Shown piece by piece: positions 22,177 through 32,165 of a stretch of DNA of 64,000 bases. The notes under the pieces were generated by a model. The model ran no database searches. It saw only the letters and a program-made list of their open reading frames with translations, and was not told the DNA's origin. The stretch is taken from NCBI GenBank assembly GCA_048262655.1, contig JBLXEY010000004.1, positions 186,001 through 250,000 on the forward strand, in the 5' to 3' direction. Within the stretch, counting starts at the first letter, position 1; each line of letters opens with the position of its first letter. The translations under genes were made by a program, and so were the position numbers. This DNA comes from JABMNT01 sp048262655. GTDB taxonomy: Bacteria > Pseudomonadota > Alphaproteobacteria > Rhodospirillales > Casp-alpha2.

Positions 22177-24393
22177 ATGCCAGATATCATTTACACCAAA
22201 GTTGATGAAGCGCCAGAATTGGCCAGCGGATCCTTTTTACCCATCATCAAGGCCTTCACAGGCGTCGCGGGCGTTACCATCGGGACCCGGGATATCTCGC
22301 TTGCCGGTCGTATTTTGGCAAACTTTTCTGATATGTTGCCGGAAGATCAGAAACAATCCGATGATTTGGCGTTTTTAGGCGAACTGGTGCAAAAGCCCGA
22401 AGCGAATGTCATTAAGCTCCCCAACATCAGCGCGTCGGTGCCGCAGCTCAAAGGTGCCATTGCTGAGTTGCAATCCCAGGGCTATGCGATCCCTGACTAC
22501 CCGGAAGACCCAAAAACCGACGAAGAGCGCCAGATACAGGCAACCTTCGGTAAAGTGATGGGCAGCGCGGTTAATCCGGTTTTACGCGAAGGCAATTCGG
22601 ACCGCCGGGCGCCAAAAGCCATTAAAGAATTCGCCAAGAAAAATCCACATCGCATGGGCACCTGGACCGCGTCTTCAAAAACCCATGTGGCAACGATGAC
22701 GAGCGGTGATTTTAGCTCAACGGAAAAATCCATCGTGATCAGTGATGCCCAGGCCGGTGATGCCACCATCCAATTTGTTGCCGCCAATGGCGACGTTACC
22801 CAGCTTAAAGGGGCTACACCACTGGGCGCCGGTGATATTGTCGATGCATCAATGATGAGTGCCAAGGCCTTGCGCAGTTTCTATGAAACCGAAATCAAAG
22901 ACACCAAGGAACAGGGCATTCTGTTCTCGTTGCATTTGAAAGCAACGATGATGAAGGTCTCTGATCCGGTAATTTTTGGTCACGCCGTTTCGGTTTTTCT
23001 GAAGCCTGTATTTGAAAAACACGGCGATGCCCTGGCGCAAGTCGGCGTTGATCCGAATAACGGCATTGGTGATTTAGTGGCCAAAGTGGGTACGTTGCCA
23101 GCCGAGCAAAAAGCACAAATTGAAGCCGATCTTGAGGCCTGCATGGCAGAGCAGCCAGATATGTTTATGGTCAACTCGGATCGGGGTTTGACCAACTTGC
23201 ACGTGCCAAGTGACGTTATCATTGACGCGTCGCTTCCGGTTGTTATTCGTTCGGGCGGCAAGGCCTGGGGGCCGGATGGCAAGGAAGCTGATACCAAGTG
23301 TGTGATTCCGGATCATTCCTATGCTGGTGTTTATTCTGAAGCCATTCGGTTTTGTAAAGAAAATGGCGCTCTTGACCCTGTGACCATGGGGAGTGTTTCG
23401 AATGTTGGATTGATGGCGCGCAAGGCCGAAGAATACGGCTCCCATCCGCAAACCTTTATCGCATCTGACAGTGGTAAAATTCAGGCCCTGGACGCGGCAG
23501 GTAATGTTCTGCTCGAACATGAAGTTGAAACAGGTGATATCTGGCGCATGTGCATGACCCGCGATATCCCCATCCGCAACTGGGTTGAGCTTGCTGTAAA
23601 ACGGGCCCGTGCAACGGGCGCCCCTGCCGTATTCTGGCTGGATCGCAACCGTGCGCACGATGCGAATATCATTTCCAAAGTTGAGGCTTACCTGCCGGAT
23701 CATGATACCAGCGGCCTTGAAATTTTAATAAAATCCCCCGCCGAAGCGACCTGGTATTCAATGGAGCGGATGAGCCGCGGATTGGACACGGTTTCCGTAA
23801 CCGGTAACGTCTTGCGCGATTATCTGACCGATTTATTCCCAATCCTTGAAGTGGGAACGAGTGCCAAGATGTTGTCGATTGTGCCTTTGCTTAATGGGGG
23901 CGGATTGTTCGAGACAGGTGCTGGCGGTTCGGCGCCAAAACACGTTCAGCAATTGGTCGAAGAAGGTCACTTGCGTTGGGATTCGCTGGGTGAATTTTGT
24001 GCGCTTGGAGCATCACTTGAACATTTAAGTGAGTTTAAAGGCGATAAGAAAATCGCCGTGATCGCATCCGCGCTTGATCAGGCAACGGAAAAACTACTGG
24101 ATAATAACAAGTCACCCAGCCGGAAGGTTAATGAACTGGATAACCGGGGTAGTCATTTCTTTATTGCAAAATATTGGGCGGAAGCCTTGGCAGCGCAGGA
24201 CGACGATGCTGAATTGAAAGCGCATTTTGCACCCATCGCAGATGCCCTTGCGACCAACGAAAGTAAAATTTTGGATGAACTAATTACGGCTCAAGGATCT
24301 CCTGTGGATCTGGGCGGTTACTATCATCAAGATGAGGCAAAATCATCCGCAGCAATGCGTCCGAGTGCGACCCTGAACAGCATTTTCGGATAA
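22177..24393 (+). CDS. icd: Monomeric NADP-dependent isocitrate dehydrogenase
   Basis: This 738-residue protein is of the monomeric (IDH-II) type, which is unrelated in length to the dimeric Icd. Characteristic segments are LPNISASVPQLKGAIAELQSQGY, NPVLREGNSDRRAPKAIKEFAKKNPH, TKEQGILFSLHLKATMMKVSDP, GSHPQTFIASDSGKIQ and VFWLDRNRAHDANII. It oxidatively decarboxylates isocitrate to 2-oxoglutarate in the TCA cycle and makes NADPH. The length fits the family (about 740). It is monocistronic and ends before a terminator hairpin shared with the convergent gene. Confidence 0.96.
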   Translation: MPDIIYTKVDEAPELASGSFLPIIKAFTGVAGVTIGTRDISLAGRILANFSDMLPEDQKQSDDLAFLGELVQKPEANVIKLPNISASVPQLKGAIAELQSQGYAIPDYPEDPKTDEERQIQATFGKVMGSAVNPVLREGNSDRRAPKAIKEFAKKNPHRMGTWTASSKTHVATMTSGDFSSTEKSIVISDAQAGDATIQFVAANGDVTQLKGATPLGAGDIVDASMMSAKALRSFYETEIKDTKEQGILFSLHLKATMMKVSDPVIFGHAVSVFLKPVFEKHGDALAQVGVDPNNGIGDLVAKVGTLPAEQKAQIEADLEACMAEQPDMFMVNSDRGLTNLHVPSDVIIDASLPVVIRSGGKAWGPDGKEADTKCVIPDHSYAGVYSEAIRFCKENGALDPVTMGSVSNVGLMARKAEEYGSHPQTFIASDSGKIQALDAAGNVLLEHEVETGDIWRMCMTRDIPIRNWVELAVKRARATGAPAVFWLDRNRAHDANIISKVEAYLPDHDTSGLEILIKSPAEATWYSMERMSRGLDTVSVTGNVLRDYLTDLFPILEVGTSAKMLSIVPLLNGGGLFETGAGGSAPKHVQQLVEEGHLRWDSLGEFCALGASLEHLSEFKGDKKIAVIASALDQATEKLLDNNKSPSRKVNELDNRGSHFFIAKYWAEALAAQDDDAELKAHFAPIADALATNESKILDELITAQGSPVDLGGYYHQDEAKSSAAMRPSATLNSIFG

Positions 24394-24447
24394 GTTGATC
24401 TTTGGGAAGCGCGGTGTTGTGCCGTGCTTCCCGCATCCTTTAAAAAA

Positions 24448-24473
24448 GCGTCGCTTAACAGCGGCGTTTTTTT
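24448..24473. terminator. Bidirectional terminator between icd and hydroxyacid dehydrogenase
   Basis: GCGTCGC (24448-24454) pairs with GCGGCGT (24461-24467), including two G-U pairs, over the loop TTAACA. A run of six A stands before and seven T after, so the hairpin can stop transcription from both sides. The minus-strand gene ends right at the T-run. Confidence 0.75.
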
Positions 24474-25473
24474 ATGTTGCAGATTTTAAGTAGGCCTGTA
24501 CGCGATGGGCATTTTCCGGGTTGACGGCATTGTGCGGCATTTGACCACCGCTTAACGTGCGCACTTGCTCAACGGTCTCAATCGCCTGAAATTCGATAGC
24601 CGGAGGCGTTTGTCCGCCGATATGTGGCGCCGCGATAACATTGGGAAGGGCCGCTAAAGCGGGGGTCGGTTTTTGATCGGGAGCTCGTCCAACGTCCATT
24701 GCGGCGCCAGCAATTCCACCTGTTTGAAGGGCCATCTTCAGGGCATCTTCATCAACCAGGTTCCCCCGCGAAACGTTCACAAAGTAGCTGTCGGGTTTCA
24801 TTGCCGCAAACGCTTTTGCATCCATCAGATTTTCTGTTTCTTCTGTCGCAACCGCCAAACAGGCTAGAAAATCACTTGTTGATAAAACGGTTTGCCAATC
24901 CACTTGTCTGATATGTTCATCTGCAATCGATTGATAGGGATCAAATACACAAACATCCATTCCCATGAAAGCGGCGACCGACGCCAGGCGTTTTCCGATA
25001 CTGCCATAGCCGATGATTCCGAGCGTGCTGCCGGAAAGTTGCCTGCCCATATGGGCAGGTGGCTCCAGCCCTGATTGGTAAACAGAGGTATAGGAGGAAA
25101 CGGACCGCGCCAAATCAACCATCATCCCTAAAGTGAGTTCAACAACAGAATCGACAAAACCCGGACTGGCGTTGGTTACAAGAATGCCGTTCCGTGATGC
25201 GGCTGCCACATCAATATTGCGACGATCGACAGCACCCCGGTGAACAGAAATAACCTGGGGCGCGTTATCGAAAAAAGCGGCCTCCACCGGCGTGTTTCTA
25301 TCGACGACGACGACATCAGAGTTGGCGGCATTGGCGATGAGGGCCGTCGTGTCGAGGACCATACCTGTTTCATTAAGGTGAACCTTGGCAATCGATCGCA
25401 GACCCTTCAGCGCCTTTTCGCCGTAGTAATTCTCAAGCGCATCCGGTGCGTGGGTCAAAAAGACGTTTAACAT
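24472..25473 (-). CDS. D-2-hydroxyacid dehydrogenase family protein
   Basis: The product has 333 residues with the D-isomer 2-hydroxyacid dehydrogenase fold. The NAD-binding motif is GSTLGIIGYGSIGKRLASVAAFMGM. The catalytic triad is placed as Arg in VNVSRGNLVDEDAL, Glu or Asp in AAMDVGRAPDQKPTP and His in VIAAPHIGGQTPPA. It would reduce a 2-oxoacid or oxidise a D-2-hydroxyacid in the cytoplasm with NAD(P)H. The substrate is unknown; phosphoglycerate dehydrogenase is unlikely because there is no ACT domain. It is convergent with icd and divergent from the GMC gene at 25624. Confidence 0.88.
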   Translation of the reverse strand: MLNVFLTHAPDALENYYGEKALKGLRSIAKVHLNETGMVLDTTALIANAANSDVVVVDRNTPVEAAFFDNAPQVISVHRGAVDRRNIDVAAASRNGILVTNASPGFVDSVVELTLGMMVDLARSVSSYTSVYQSGLEPPAHMGRQLSGSTLGIIGYGSIGKRLASVAAFMGMDVCVFDPYQSIADEHIRQVDWQTVLSTSDFLACLAVATEETENLMDAKAFAAMKPDSYFVNVSRGNLVDEDALKMALQTGGIAGAAMDVGRAPDQKPTPALAALPNVIAAPHIGGQTPPAIEFQAIETVEQVRTLSGGQMPHNAVNPENAHRVQAYLKSAT

Positions 25474-25623
25474 TTAAGCCCTCCCTATTTTGCTCAAACT
25501 TAAAGGGGCGCCGAAAGATTGCAACGGCTTATTCTGAATATCCCCCGATTATCCTTTTGACCTGAAGGCGGCGGTTCTATAGTCGTAAATATAGCTGTTT
25601 TTTTACGTTTGGGGAGGAACGAA

Positions 25624-27234
25624 ATGTCTGAAGACCTGACATTTGACTACATCGTTGTTGGATCAGGCTCATCGGGAGCCGTTGTTGCGCATCGCTTGTC
25701 GGAAGACCCGAAAAATCGGGTGCTTTTGTTGGAAGCCGGTGGCCGGGATCGCAATCCGTGGATTCACGTTCCCATCGGCTACTATAAAACCATGTTTAAC
25801 CCCAACACGTCCTGGAATTATGAGACGGAGCCCGAAGATACCGTTGACGGGCGCTCCATCCCCTGGCCCCGCGGCAAGACCCTTGGTGGTTCCAGTTCCA
25901 TCAATGGGTTGCTGTATGTACGCGGGCAACATGCGGACTATGACCATTGGCGCCAGCTTGGGAACGCCGGCTGGAGTTGGGAGAGTGTGCTGCCTTATTT
26001 TAAGAAGGCAGAGCATCAGGAGCGCGGCGAGGATGAATTCCATGGGAAAGGTGGTCCGCTCAGTGTCTCAAATATCCGCCTCAATCATGAATTATGCGAA
26101 GCGTTTATTGCAGCGGGTCAGGAAGCCGGGATCAAGCGCAATGATGATTTTAACGGTGCGGATCAGGAAGGTGTCGGTTATTACCAAATGACCGAGCGCA
26201 ATGGTTTGCGCTGTTCAACTGCCGTTGCCTATCTGAGGGACGCGGAGAAGCGTCCGAATATGAAAATTGAAACCAAGGCGCTGGTGACGCGAGTCCTGAT
26301 CGAAAACAAAAAAGCTGTCGGCATTGAATACAGTCAGAACGGGGTTCTGCATCAGGCGAAATGCTCAGGCGAGGTTATTCTGTCCGCCGGTGCCATTGGT
26401 TCGCCACAAATTCTCCAACTATCGGGTGTTGGCGAAGGGGCCTTTTTGAAATCAAAAGGGATCGAGGTTCAGCACGATTTGCCAGGCGTCGGGAAAAACC
26501 TGCAGGACCATCTGCAGGTGCGCATGATTTATAAAACGACGAAACCCGTCTCTATTAATGACACCGTTCGAAACCCGTTGAAGAAAATGATGATGGGGCT
26601 TGAGTTTCTATTTAACCGCTCCGGTATTTTGACCATTGGTGCGGGTCAGGCGGGGGGCTTTGTAAAAGTCATGCCCGACGCCGCAACGCCAGACATGCAA
26701 TTTCATTTCATGACCATGAGTGCGGATAAGCCTGGAACGGGGCTGCACAAATTTTCTGCCTTCACGTCAACGGTATGTCAGTTGCGGCCGGAAAGCCGCG
26801 GTCACCTTGAGATTAAGTCGTCAGACCCGAGCGAAAAACCGGCTCTGCATCCAAACTATTTGTCAGAGGACCTAGACTGCCGGTTCTTTGTTGAGGCCCT
26901 CAAGTTTGGTCGAAAAGTGGCGGAGCAACCTTCGCTTAAGGCCTATATCTCTGAAGAACTGGAGCCGGGTCTACATGTGCAAACGGATGAAGAACTGCTG
27001 GCACATACCCGAAAAAAAGCGACAACGGTGTTTCATCCCGTCGGGACTTGTAAAATGGCGCCGGAGAGTGATGCAGGCTCTGTTGTCGATGAACGTTTGC
27101 GGGTGCGCGGTATTGATGGACTTCGTGTTGCGGATGCTTCTATCATGCCGACGCTGATCTCCGGCAATACCAATGCGCCATGTATTATGATTGGCGAGAA
27201 GGTTTCTGACTTTATCAAGGAAGACACCCGCTAA
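25624..27234 (+). CDS. GMC-family FAD oxidoreductase (choline dehydrogenase-like), copy 1
   Basis: The product is about 536 residues from the ATG at 25624, behind GGGGAGG. The FAD motif is DYIVVGSGSSGAVVAHRLSED, followed by LLLEAGGRDRNPW and the GMC signature PWPRGKTLGGSSSINGLLYVRG. The active-site His region is VFHPVGTCKMAPES and the C-terminal signature is ADASIMPTLISGNTNAPCIMIGEK. Such enzymes oxidise alcohols, including choline, alkanols and polyols, with FAD. It ends one base before the start of the TPR-glycosyltransferase gene. A paralogue at 28948 lies on the other side in the opposite direction. The substrate cannot be told. Confidence 0.92.
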   Translation: MSEDLTFDYIVVGSGSSGAVVAHRLSEDPKNRVLLLEAGGRDRNPWIHVPIGYYKTMFNPNTSWNYETEPEDTVDGRSIPWPRGKTLGGSSSINGLLYVRGQHADYDHWRQLGNAGWSWESVLPYFKKAEHQERGEDEFHGKGGPLSVSNIRLNHELCEAFIAAGQEAGIKRNDDFNGADQEGVGYYQMTERNGLRCSTAVAYLRDAEKRPNMKIETKALVTRVLIENKKAVGIEYSQNGVLHQAKCSGEVILSAGAIGSPQILQLSGVGEGAFLKSKGIEVQHDLPGVGKNLQDHLQVRMIYKTTKPVSINDTVRNPLKKMMMGLEFLFNRSGILTIGAGQAGGFVKVMPDAATPDMQFHFMTMSADKPGTGLHKFSAFTSTVCQLRPESRGHLEIKSSDPSEKPALHPNYLSEDLDCRFFVEALKFGRKVAEQPSLKAYISEELEPGLHVQTDEELLAHTRKKATTVFHPVGTCKMAPESDAGSVVDERLRVRGIDGLRVADASIMPTLISGNTNAPCIMIGEKVSDFIKEDTR

Positions 27235-27235
27235 T

Positions 27236-28909
27236 ATGGCCCCTTCTTCGGCAGAATTACCGCCCCCTGACATTTGCTTTCGTAACGGTTTTGCATTTCA
27301 TCAAAAAGGGCAACTGGCCGAAGCGGCAGCCGAATACCAAAAAGCGTTGCATCAGGACCCCTCACACTTTGACGCATTGCATATGTTAGGTGTGGCCGGT
27401 TTACAAGCCGGCCAAGCGCAGCAAGGTGTTGCCATGATAGAGCAGGCAATCTCCCTAAATCCGTCAGACTCGACGGCATATGGCCATTTGGGAAACGGGC
27501 TGCAGGCGCTAGGGCGTTATGAAGAGGCAATGGAAAAATTCGACACGGCCATTGAATTGGACCCCAATAATGCGATGGCCTGTTACAATCGGGGTTTTGT
27601 GCTTAGCGAATTAAAAAGGTACGAAGGCGCGGTAGAAAGTTTTACAAAGGCGCTCGCCGTGCGGCCTGATTATGCAATGGCCTATTTTGAGCGTGCCAAG
27701 GCACTGCGGGAATTGGGGCAACTTGAGAATTCTGTTGCTGACTATGACAAGGCAATCGCATTAAACGCCGACTTTGCCGAGGCTTACAGTAACCGGGGTA
27801 TTGTTTTGCGTATGCTGCACCAAACAGATGCTGCGCTCGCCAGCTATGATAAAGCCATTGAGCTGAGCCCGAACACACCTGATGCCCATAATAACAAAGG
27901 CAATATGCTGTTCGAGTTATTGCGCCTGGAAGAGGCGGCGCTTAGTTATGAGCATGCGCTTCAATTGACCCCCGAAAATAACGATATTCGTTGGAATTTA
28001 AGTCAGTGCCATTTATTGCAAGGCAATTATGAATCTGGCTGGTCGCTATATGAAGTCCGCTCAAAGGTCGCCGCTGGCACGCCCGTGCGAACGTATGAGC
28101 AGCCGGGGTGGCGCGGCGAGACGGATATTTCCGGTAAAACACTTTTTGTCTATTGGGAACAAGGGTTCGGCGATACAATTCAGTTCAGTCGTTACGTACG
28201 CCTTCTGAAAGACCGTGGTATAAAGACCATCCTTCAGGTTGAGCGGCCGCTGGTGTCGTTAATGCAATCGCTCAGTCCTTTTGCACAGATCATAGGCGAT
28301 GATGAAGAACCGGGCCCCTTTGATTACCATTGCCCTCTAATGAGTTTGCCGCTGGCCTTTGGGACGACATTGACGACGCTAGCCAACGACCGATCCTATT
28401 TGACGTCTACACCCGATCGCATCGAAAAATGGTCGTCGCGTTTGGGTGATAAAAAACAACCTCGCGTTGGATTGGTTTGGAGTGGTAGTGAAACACACAA
28501 AAATGATCAGAAACGATCAATCGCCTTGTCTAGATTGGTGCCACTTTTTCGTGATGATTTTGATTTTGTCTCGTTGCAGGTTTTCGTCCGCCCGGCGGAT
28601 GCGGAAACCGCACGCAACAATCCGCAACTTCAACTTCCGGGTGCCGAAATACTGGACTTCTCCGATACAGCCGCTCTTATAGATTTAATGGATGTTGTTA
28701 TTAGCGTTGATACGGCAGTGGCGCATCTTGCCGGTGCTATGGGAAAGCCGGTATGGTTGATGTTACCGTTTGAACCCGATTGGCGGTGGCTCGTGAAGCG
28801 GGACGACAGTCCCTGGTACCCAAGCGCACGATTGTTTCGACAGCCAGTTTCGGGCGATTGGGATAGCGTTATCGAGCAGTTGTCACAGGCGCTCGATCAA
28901 CGCCTTTAA
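27236..28909 (+). CDS. TPR protein with C-terminal glycosyltransferase-like domain
   Basis: The product is about 557 residues, starting with the ATG one base after the GMC stop (TAATATG). Residues about 10-260 form seven or eight tetratricopeptide repeats with the usual W/Y, G and A/P positions (for example AYGHLGNGLQALGRYEEAMEKFDTAIELDPNN). After a linker (GWSLYEVRSKVAAGTP) comes a domain like glycosyltransferase family 9 or the OGT-like fold: FVYWEQGFGDTIQFSRYVRLL, GLVWSGSETHKNDQKRSIALS and DLMDVVISVDTAVAHLAGAMG. Proteins of this kind may add sugars to proteins or lipids; the donor and acceptor are unknown. Tight coupling to a GMC gene is odd for such a function. Confidence 0.85.
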   Translation: MAPSSAELPPPDICFRNGFAFHQKGQLAEAAAEYQKALHQDPSHFDALHMLGVAGLQAGQAQQGVAMIEQAISLNPSDSTAYGHLGNGLQALGRYEEAMEKFDTAIELDPNNAMACYNRGFVLSELKRYEGAVESFTKALAVRPDYAMAYFERAKALRELGQLENSVADYDKAIALNADFAEAYSNRGIVLRMLHQTDAALASYDKAIELSPNTPDAHNNKGNMLFELLRLEEAALSYEHALQLTPENNDIRWNLSQCHLLQGNYESGWSLYEVRSKVAAGTPVRTYEQPGWRGETDISGKTLFVYWEQGFGDTIQFSRYVRLLKDRGIKTILQVERPLVSLMQSLSPFAQIIGDDEEPGPFDYHCPLMSLPLAFGTTLTTLANDRSYLTSTPDRIEKWSSRLGDKKQPRVGLVWSGSETHKNDQKRSIALSRLVPLFRDDFDFVSLQVFVRPADAETARNNPQLQLPGAEILDFSDTAALIDLMDVVISVDTAVAHLAGAMGKPVWLMLPFEPDWRWLVKRDDSPWYPSARLFRQPVSGDWDSVIEQLSQALDQRL

Positions 28910-28947
28910 TGACTCTAACGGGATGTCGGATCACCTGATTTTTGTGC

Positions 28948-30552
28948 TTATGGAGCAGCATCTTGCAAGATCATGTCAGACGCTTTTTCACCGATCATGA
29001 TCGCCGGTGCGTTGGTATTACCCGACGTTAGGCGAGGCATAATCGAAGCGTCCGCAACCCGCAAACCCTCAATGCCGTATACACGTAATCGGGGATCAAC
29101 AACGGCGCCCATTGCAGGATCTGTACCCATAGAACAGGTGCTGACTGGATGGTACATGGTCGCGCCCGTCTTTAACGCGTGATCAAGCAAAGCTTCATCG
29201 CTTGCCGTCTCTAATCCGGGTGTTGTTTCCATCTCAACATATTTGGCCGCGGAAGGAGCGGCCATCACATCTCTGGCGACACGCATACCGGCAACATGGA
29301 TTTCCTGATCAAGCGTATTTTCCAGAAAGTTGGGGCGGATTTTTGGTGCAGCCAGTGGGTCGGCTGACCCAATATGAATGCTCCCCCGGCTTTCCGGACG
29401 CAGCTGACAGGGTGCAAAGGTTAATCCGGGGAATTTATCAAAGGTCCGTTTTTTCGGGTCTTTAAAGCTTGCGTGGGCAATGTGAAACTGGATATCGGGG
29501 ACTTCAAGTCCTTCACGGGATTTGACAAAGCCGCCCAAAATACCGGCCGACATGGTTAAAGCGCCTTTACGGAACAAGGCAAATTTTACGGCTTCCTGAA
29601 CGAGCCCCAAGCCACGGGTTTTTTCGTTTAAAGTGATTTTCTGATTAATTTTCCACTGCAATCGGGAGACATAGTGGTCCTGATAATTCTCACCAACACC
29701 GTTTAGTGCATGTGTCACATCAATGCCGTGCGATTTCAGTAAGTCGGGTTGACCGATTCCCGATAACTCGAGCAATTGCGGGGATTGGACTGCGCCTGCT
29801 GACAAGATCACTTCTCCCTCTGCACGCGCTTCAATTTCCTGTCCGTTGTGTAGATATTTCACGCCAACGGCGCGCTTGCCGTCCAGAATAACCTGCGTCG
29901 TTTGCGCATGGGTTTGGACCACAAGGTTCTGGCGGCCCTTGGCTGGATCCAGGAAGGCGCGTTTTGTGCTATGGCGAACGCCGTTGAGTTGAGTGAGCTG
30001 GTAATAGCCAAATCCTTCTTGGGATTCCCCGTTGTAATCGGGATTGTCAGGATAGCCAACTTCAGTGCCGGCTTTTATGATGGCATCAAGCAATTCATAG
30101 CGTTCGGTCAGGTCGGCGACGTTTAGTACACCGCCCGTTCCCCGGTATTTATTGCCGCCGGTTTCTCGGTTTTCTGATTTTTTAAAATACGGCAAAACGT
30201 CATCATAAGACCATCCAGTACAACCGAGCTGCGCCCATCCATCATAGTCTCTGGCATTGCCACGAACATAGAGCATCCCGTTAATAGAGCTTGACCCCCC
30301 CAGTACCTTGCCACGGGGGATCGGGATCGGTCTGTTGTGGGTTCGGGCTTCCGGTTCCGTATCAAACATCCAGTTCAGGTGTGGATTTACCATCGTCTTG
30401 ACGTATCCAACAGGGATATGGATCCAGGGGTTGCTATCTTTTCCGCCTGCCTCAAGCAATAAAACACGATTTTTAGGGTTTTCACTGAGCCGATTTGCCA
30501 AAACACAACCTGCCGATCCAGCACCGACGACAATATAGTCAAAATTGTTCAC
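28948..30552 (-). CDS. GMC-family FAD oxidoreductase, copy 2
   Basis: The product is about 534 residues and clearly paralogous to the protein from 25624. It has FDYIVVGAGSAGCVLANRLSENPKNRVLLLEAGG, PIPRGKVLGGSSSINGMLYVRG, MYHPVSTCSMGTDP and ADASIMPRLTSGNTNAPAIMIGEK. It would oxidise an alcohol with FAD. The start is a GTG at 30552 with GGGAG six bases upstream; a second GTG at 30567 has no spaced ribosome-binding site. It converges with the TPR gene and is followed upstream by the gltD terminator. The pair may handle related substrates. Confidence 0.9.
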   Translation of the reverse strand: MNNFDYIVVGAGSAGCVLANRLSENPKNRVLLLEAGGKDSNPWIHIPVGYVKTMVNPHLNWMFDTEPEARTHNRPIPIPRGKVLGGSSSINGMLYVRGNARDYDGWAQLGCTGWSYDDVLPYFKKSENRETGGNKYRGTGGVLNVADLTERYELLDAIIKAGTEVGYPDNPDYNGESQEGFGYYQLTQLNGVRHSTKRAFLDPAKGRQNLVVQTHAQTTQVILDGKRAVGVKYLHNGQEIEARAEGEVILSAGAVQSPQLLELSGIGQPDLLKSHGIDVTHALNGVGENYQDHYVSRLQWKINQKITLNEKTRGLGLVQEAVKFALFRKGALTMSAGILGGFVKSREGLEVPDIQFHIAHASFKDPKKRTFDKFPGLTFAPCQLRPESRGSIHIGSADPLAAPKIRPNFLENTLDQEIHVAGMRVARDVMAAPSAAKYVEMETTPGLETASDEALLDHALKTGATMYHPVSTCSMGTDPAMGAVVDPRLRVYGIEGLRVADASIMPRLTSGNTNAPAIMIGEKASDMILQDAAP

Positions 30553-30671
30553 TGAACGCTCCCACACTCCCTATTCGACGATATTTAAACTATCGGTTTC
30601 GTAAGAGAAAGCCCACAGGAAACTTTGCGAAGACCCTTTTGGGCGAGCTCAAGATCGTAACGCCAGATACA

Positions 30672-30701
30672 AAAAAGGACGACACTGGGGTCGCCCTTTT
30701 T
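30672..30701 (-). terminator. Terminator downstream of gltD
   Basis: AAAAAGGACGAC (30672-30683) and GTCGCCCTTTTT (30690-30701) form a stem with one mismatch and a six-base loop. On the minus strand it ends in a T-run, 20 bases after the gltD stop. It can work in both directions. Confidence 0.75.
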
Positions 30702-30720
30702 GCATCTCAATTGAACACCA

Positions 30721-32163
30721 TTAACGGGGGAGTGTGGTCGAGCCAGTCAGGAAGGTATCGATCGAATGGGCACATTGGCGACCTTCGCGAATAGCCCAAA
30801 CAACCAGTGACTGGCCCCGTCGCATATCGCCGGCAACAAAAACTTTATCAACTGAGGACTTATAATCTGCTTCTGTTGCCAACACGTTTCCACGGTCATC
30901 CAAATTGACGCCCAGTGTCTCGATCAAGCCTTCGGCAACTGGATGCACAAAACCCATCGCCAGTAATACCAGATCCGCTTTTAACTGAAACTCGGAACTT
31001 TTGACCTGGCTCATTTGCATGCGGCCATCTGCATCTGCCGTCCATTCAACTTCGGCACCATTTAAAGCAGTAACAGTTCCATCGACACCTTCAAAATTAT
31101 TGGTTGTTACCGCGAATTGGCGTTCGCAGCCTTCAAGATGTGAACTCGATGTTCGCATTTTCATCGGCCAATTTGGCCATGTCATTGCCTTGTTTTCTTT
31201 TTCCGGTGGCTGGGGCATCAGTTCTAGTTGTGTGACGGATGCCGCACCCTGTCGACGTGAGGTGCCGACACAGTCAGAACCGGTGTCTCCACCCCCAATG
31301 ACAACGACATGTTTGTCTTTGGCCAAAATCGCGATGTCATCAGCTACTGTGACGCCAGCGTTTCGATCGTTCTGCTGTGACAGAAATTCCATCGCAAAAT
31401 GAACGCCTTTAAGTTCGCGTCCGGGGACAGGCAGATCGCGTGGATGTTCCGAGCCGCCGGTTAGGGCGATCGCATCAAATTCGCGTAACAGCATATCCGT
31501 TTCGACGTTTCCGCCGACGTGGCTGTTGGGGCGAAACTCAACACCTTCCGCCTGCATTTGCGCCATGCGGCGATCAATGTGGCTTTTTTCCATTTTAAAA
31601 TCAGGAATTCCGATGCGCAGCAATCCGCCGATGCGCTTGTTCTTTTCAAAAACCACGACCTTGTGACCGGCGCGTGCCAGTTGTTGAGCACAGGCCAAAC
31701 CAGCGGGACCAGAGCCAACAACAGCAACAGTTTTCCCCGTCCGGTGGGCGGCAATCTCCGGCCTGATCCAGCCTTCTTCCCAACCCTTGTCAACAATCGC
31801 GCATTCAATAGTCTTGATGGTCACAGGCTCGTCTGTAATGTTCAACGTGCATGCGGCTTCGCATGGTGCGGGGCAGATGCGACCCGTAAATTCGGGGAAG
31901 TTGTTGGTGCTGTGAAGAACCTCTAGGGCCTCTTGCCAATTCTGCTGATAAACCAGATCATTCCATTCCGGGATGATGTTATTAACCGGACACCCATTGT
32001 GACAGTATGGAATTCCGCAATCCATACAACGGGCACCCTGCTCGGCAACGGCATCATCGCCCAAGGGCACAAAAAACTCTTTGTAATTCTTGATCCGCTG
32101 GTTCGCATCCGTATAGCTGCGATCGTTGCGTTCAATCTCCATAAAACCTGTTGGTTTTCCCAT
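30721..32163 (-). CDS. gltD: Glutamate synthase [NADPH] small subunit
   Basis: The product has 480 residues. Two cysteine clusters for 4Fe-4S centres are at the N-terminus: CMDCGIPYCHNGCPVNNIIPEW and GRICPAPCEAACTLN. An FAD motif (VAVVGSGPAGLACAQQLARAGHKVVVFEKN) and an NADPH motif (HVVVIGGGDTGSDCVGTSRRQGA) follow, with LLAMGFVHPV near the end. It passes electrons from NADPH to the large subunit for glutamate synthesis in nitrogen assimilation. It lies two bases downstream of gltB, so both are co-transcribed. Confidence 0.97.
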   Translation of the reverse strand: MGKPTGFMEIERNDRSYTDANQRIKNYKEFFVPLGDDAVAEQGARCMDCGIPYCHNGCPVNNIIPEWNDLVYQQNWQEALEVLHSTNNFPEFTGRICPAPCEAACTLNITDEPVTIKTIECAIVDKGWEEGWIRPEIAAHRTGKTVAVVGSGPAGLACAQQLARAGHKVVVFEKNKRIGGLLRIGIPDFKMEKSHIDRRMAQMQAEGVEFRPNSHVGGNVETDMLLREFDAIALTGGSEHPRDLPVPGRELKGVHFAMEFLSQQNDRNAGVTVADDIAILAKDKHVVVIGGGDTGSDCVGTSRRQGAASVTQLELMPQPPEKENKAMTWPNWPMKMRTSSSHLEGCERQFAVTTNNFEGVDGTVTALNGAEVEWTADADGRMQMSQVKSSEFQLKADLVLLAMGFVHPVAEGLIETLGVNLDDRGNVLATEADYKSSVDKVFVAGDMRRGQSLVVWAIREGRQCAHSIDTFLTGSTTLPR

Positions 32164-32165
32164 TT

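Noticed and set aside
23074..23703. Long open frame on the strand opposite icd
   Set aside because: It lies wholly inside the well-supported isocitrate dehydrogenase gene and shows no family motif; such antisense frames are common.
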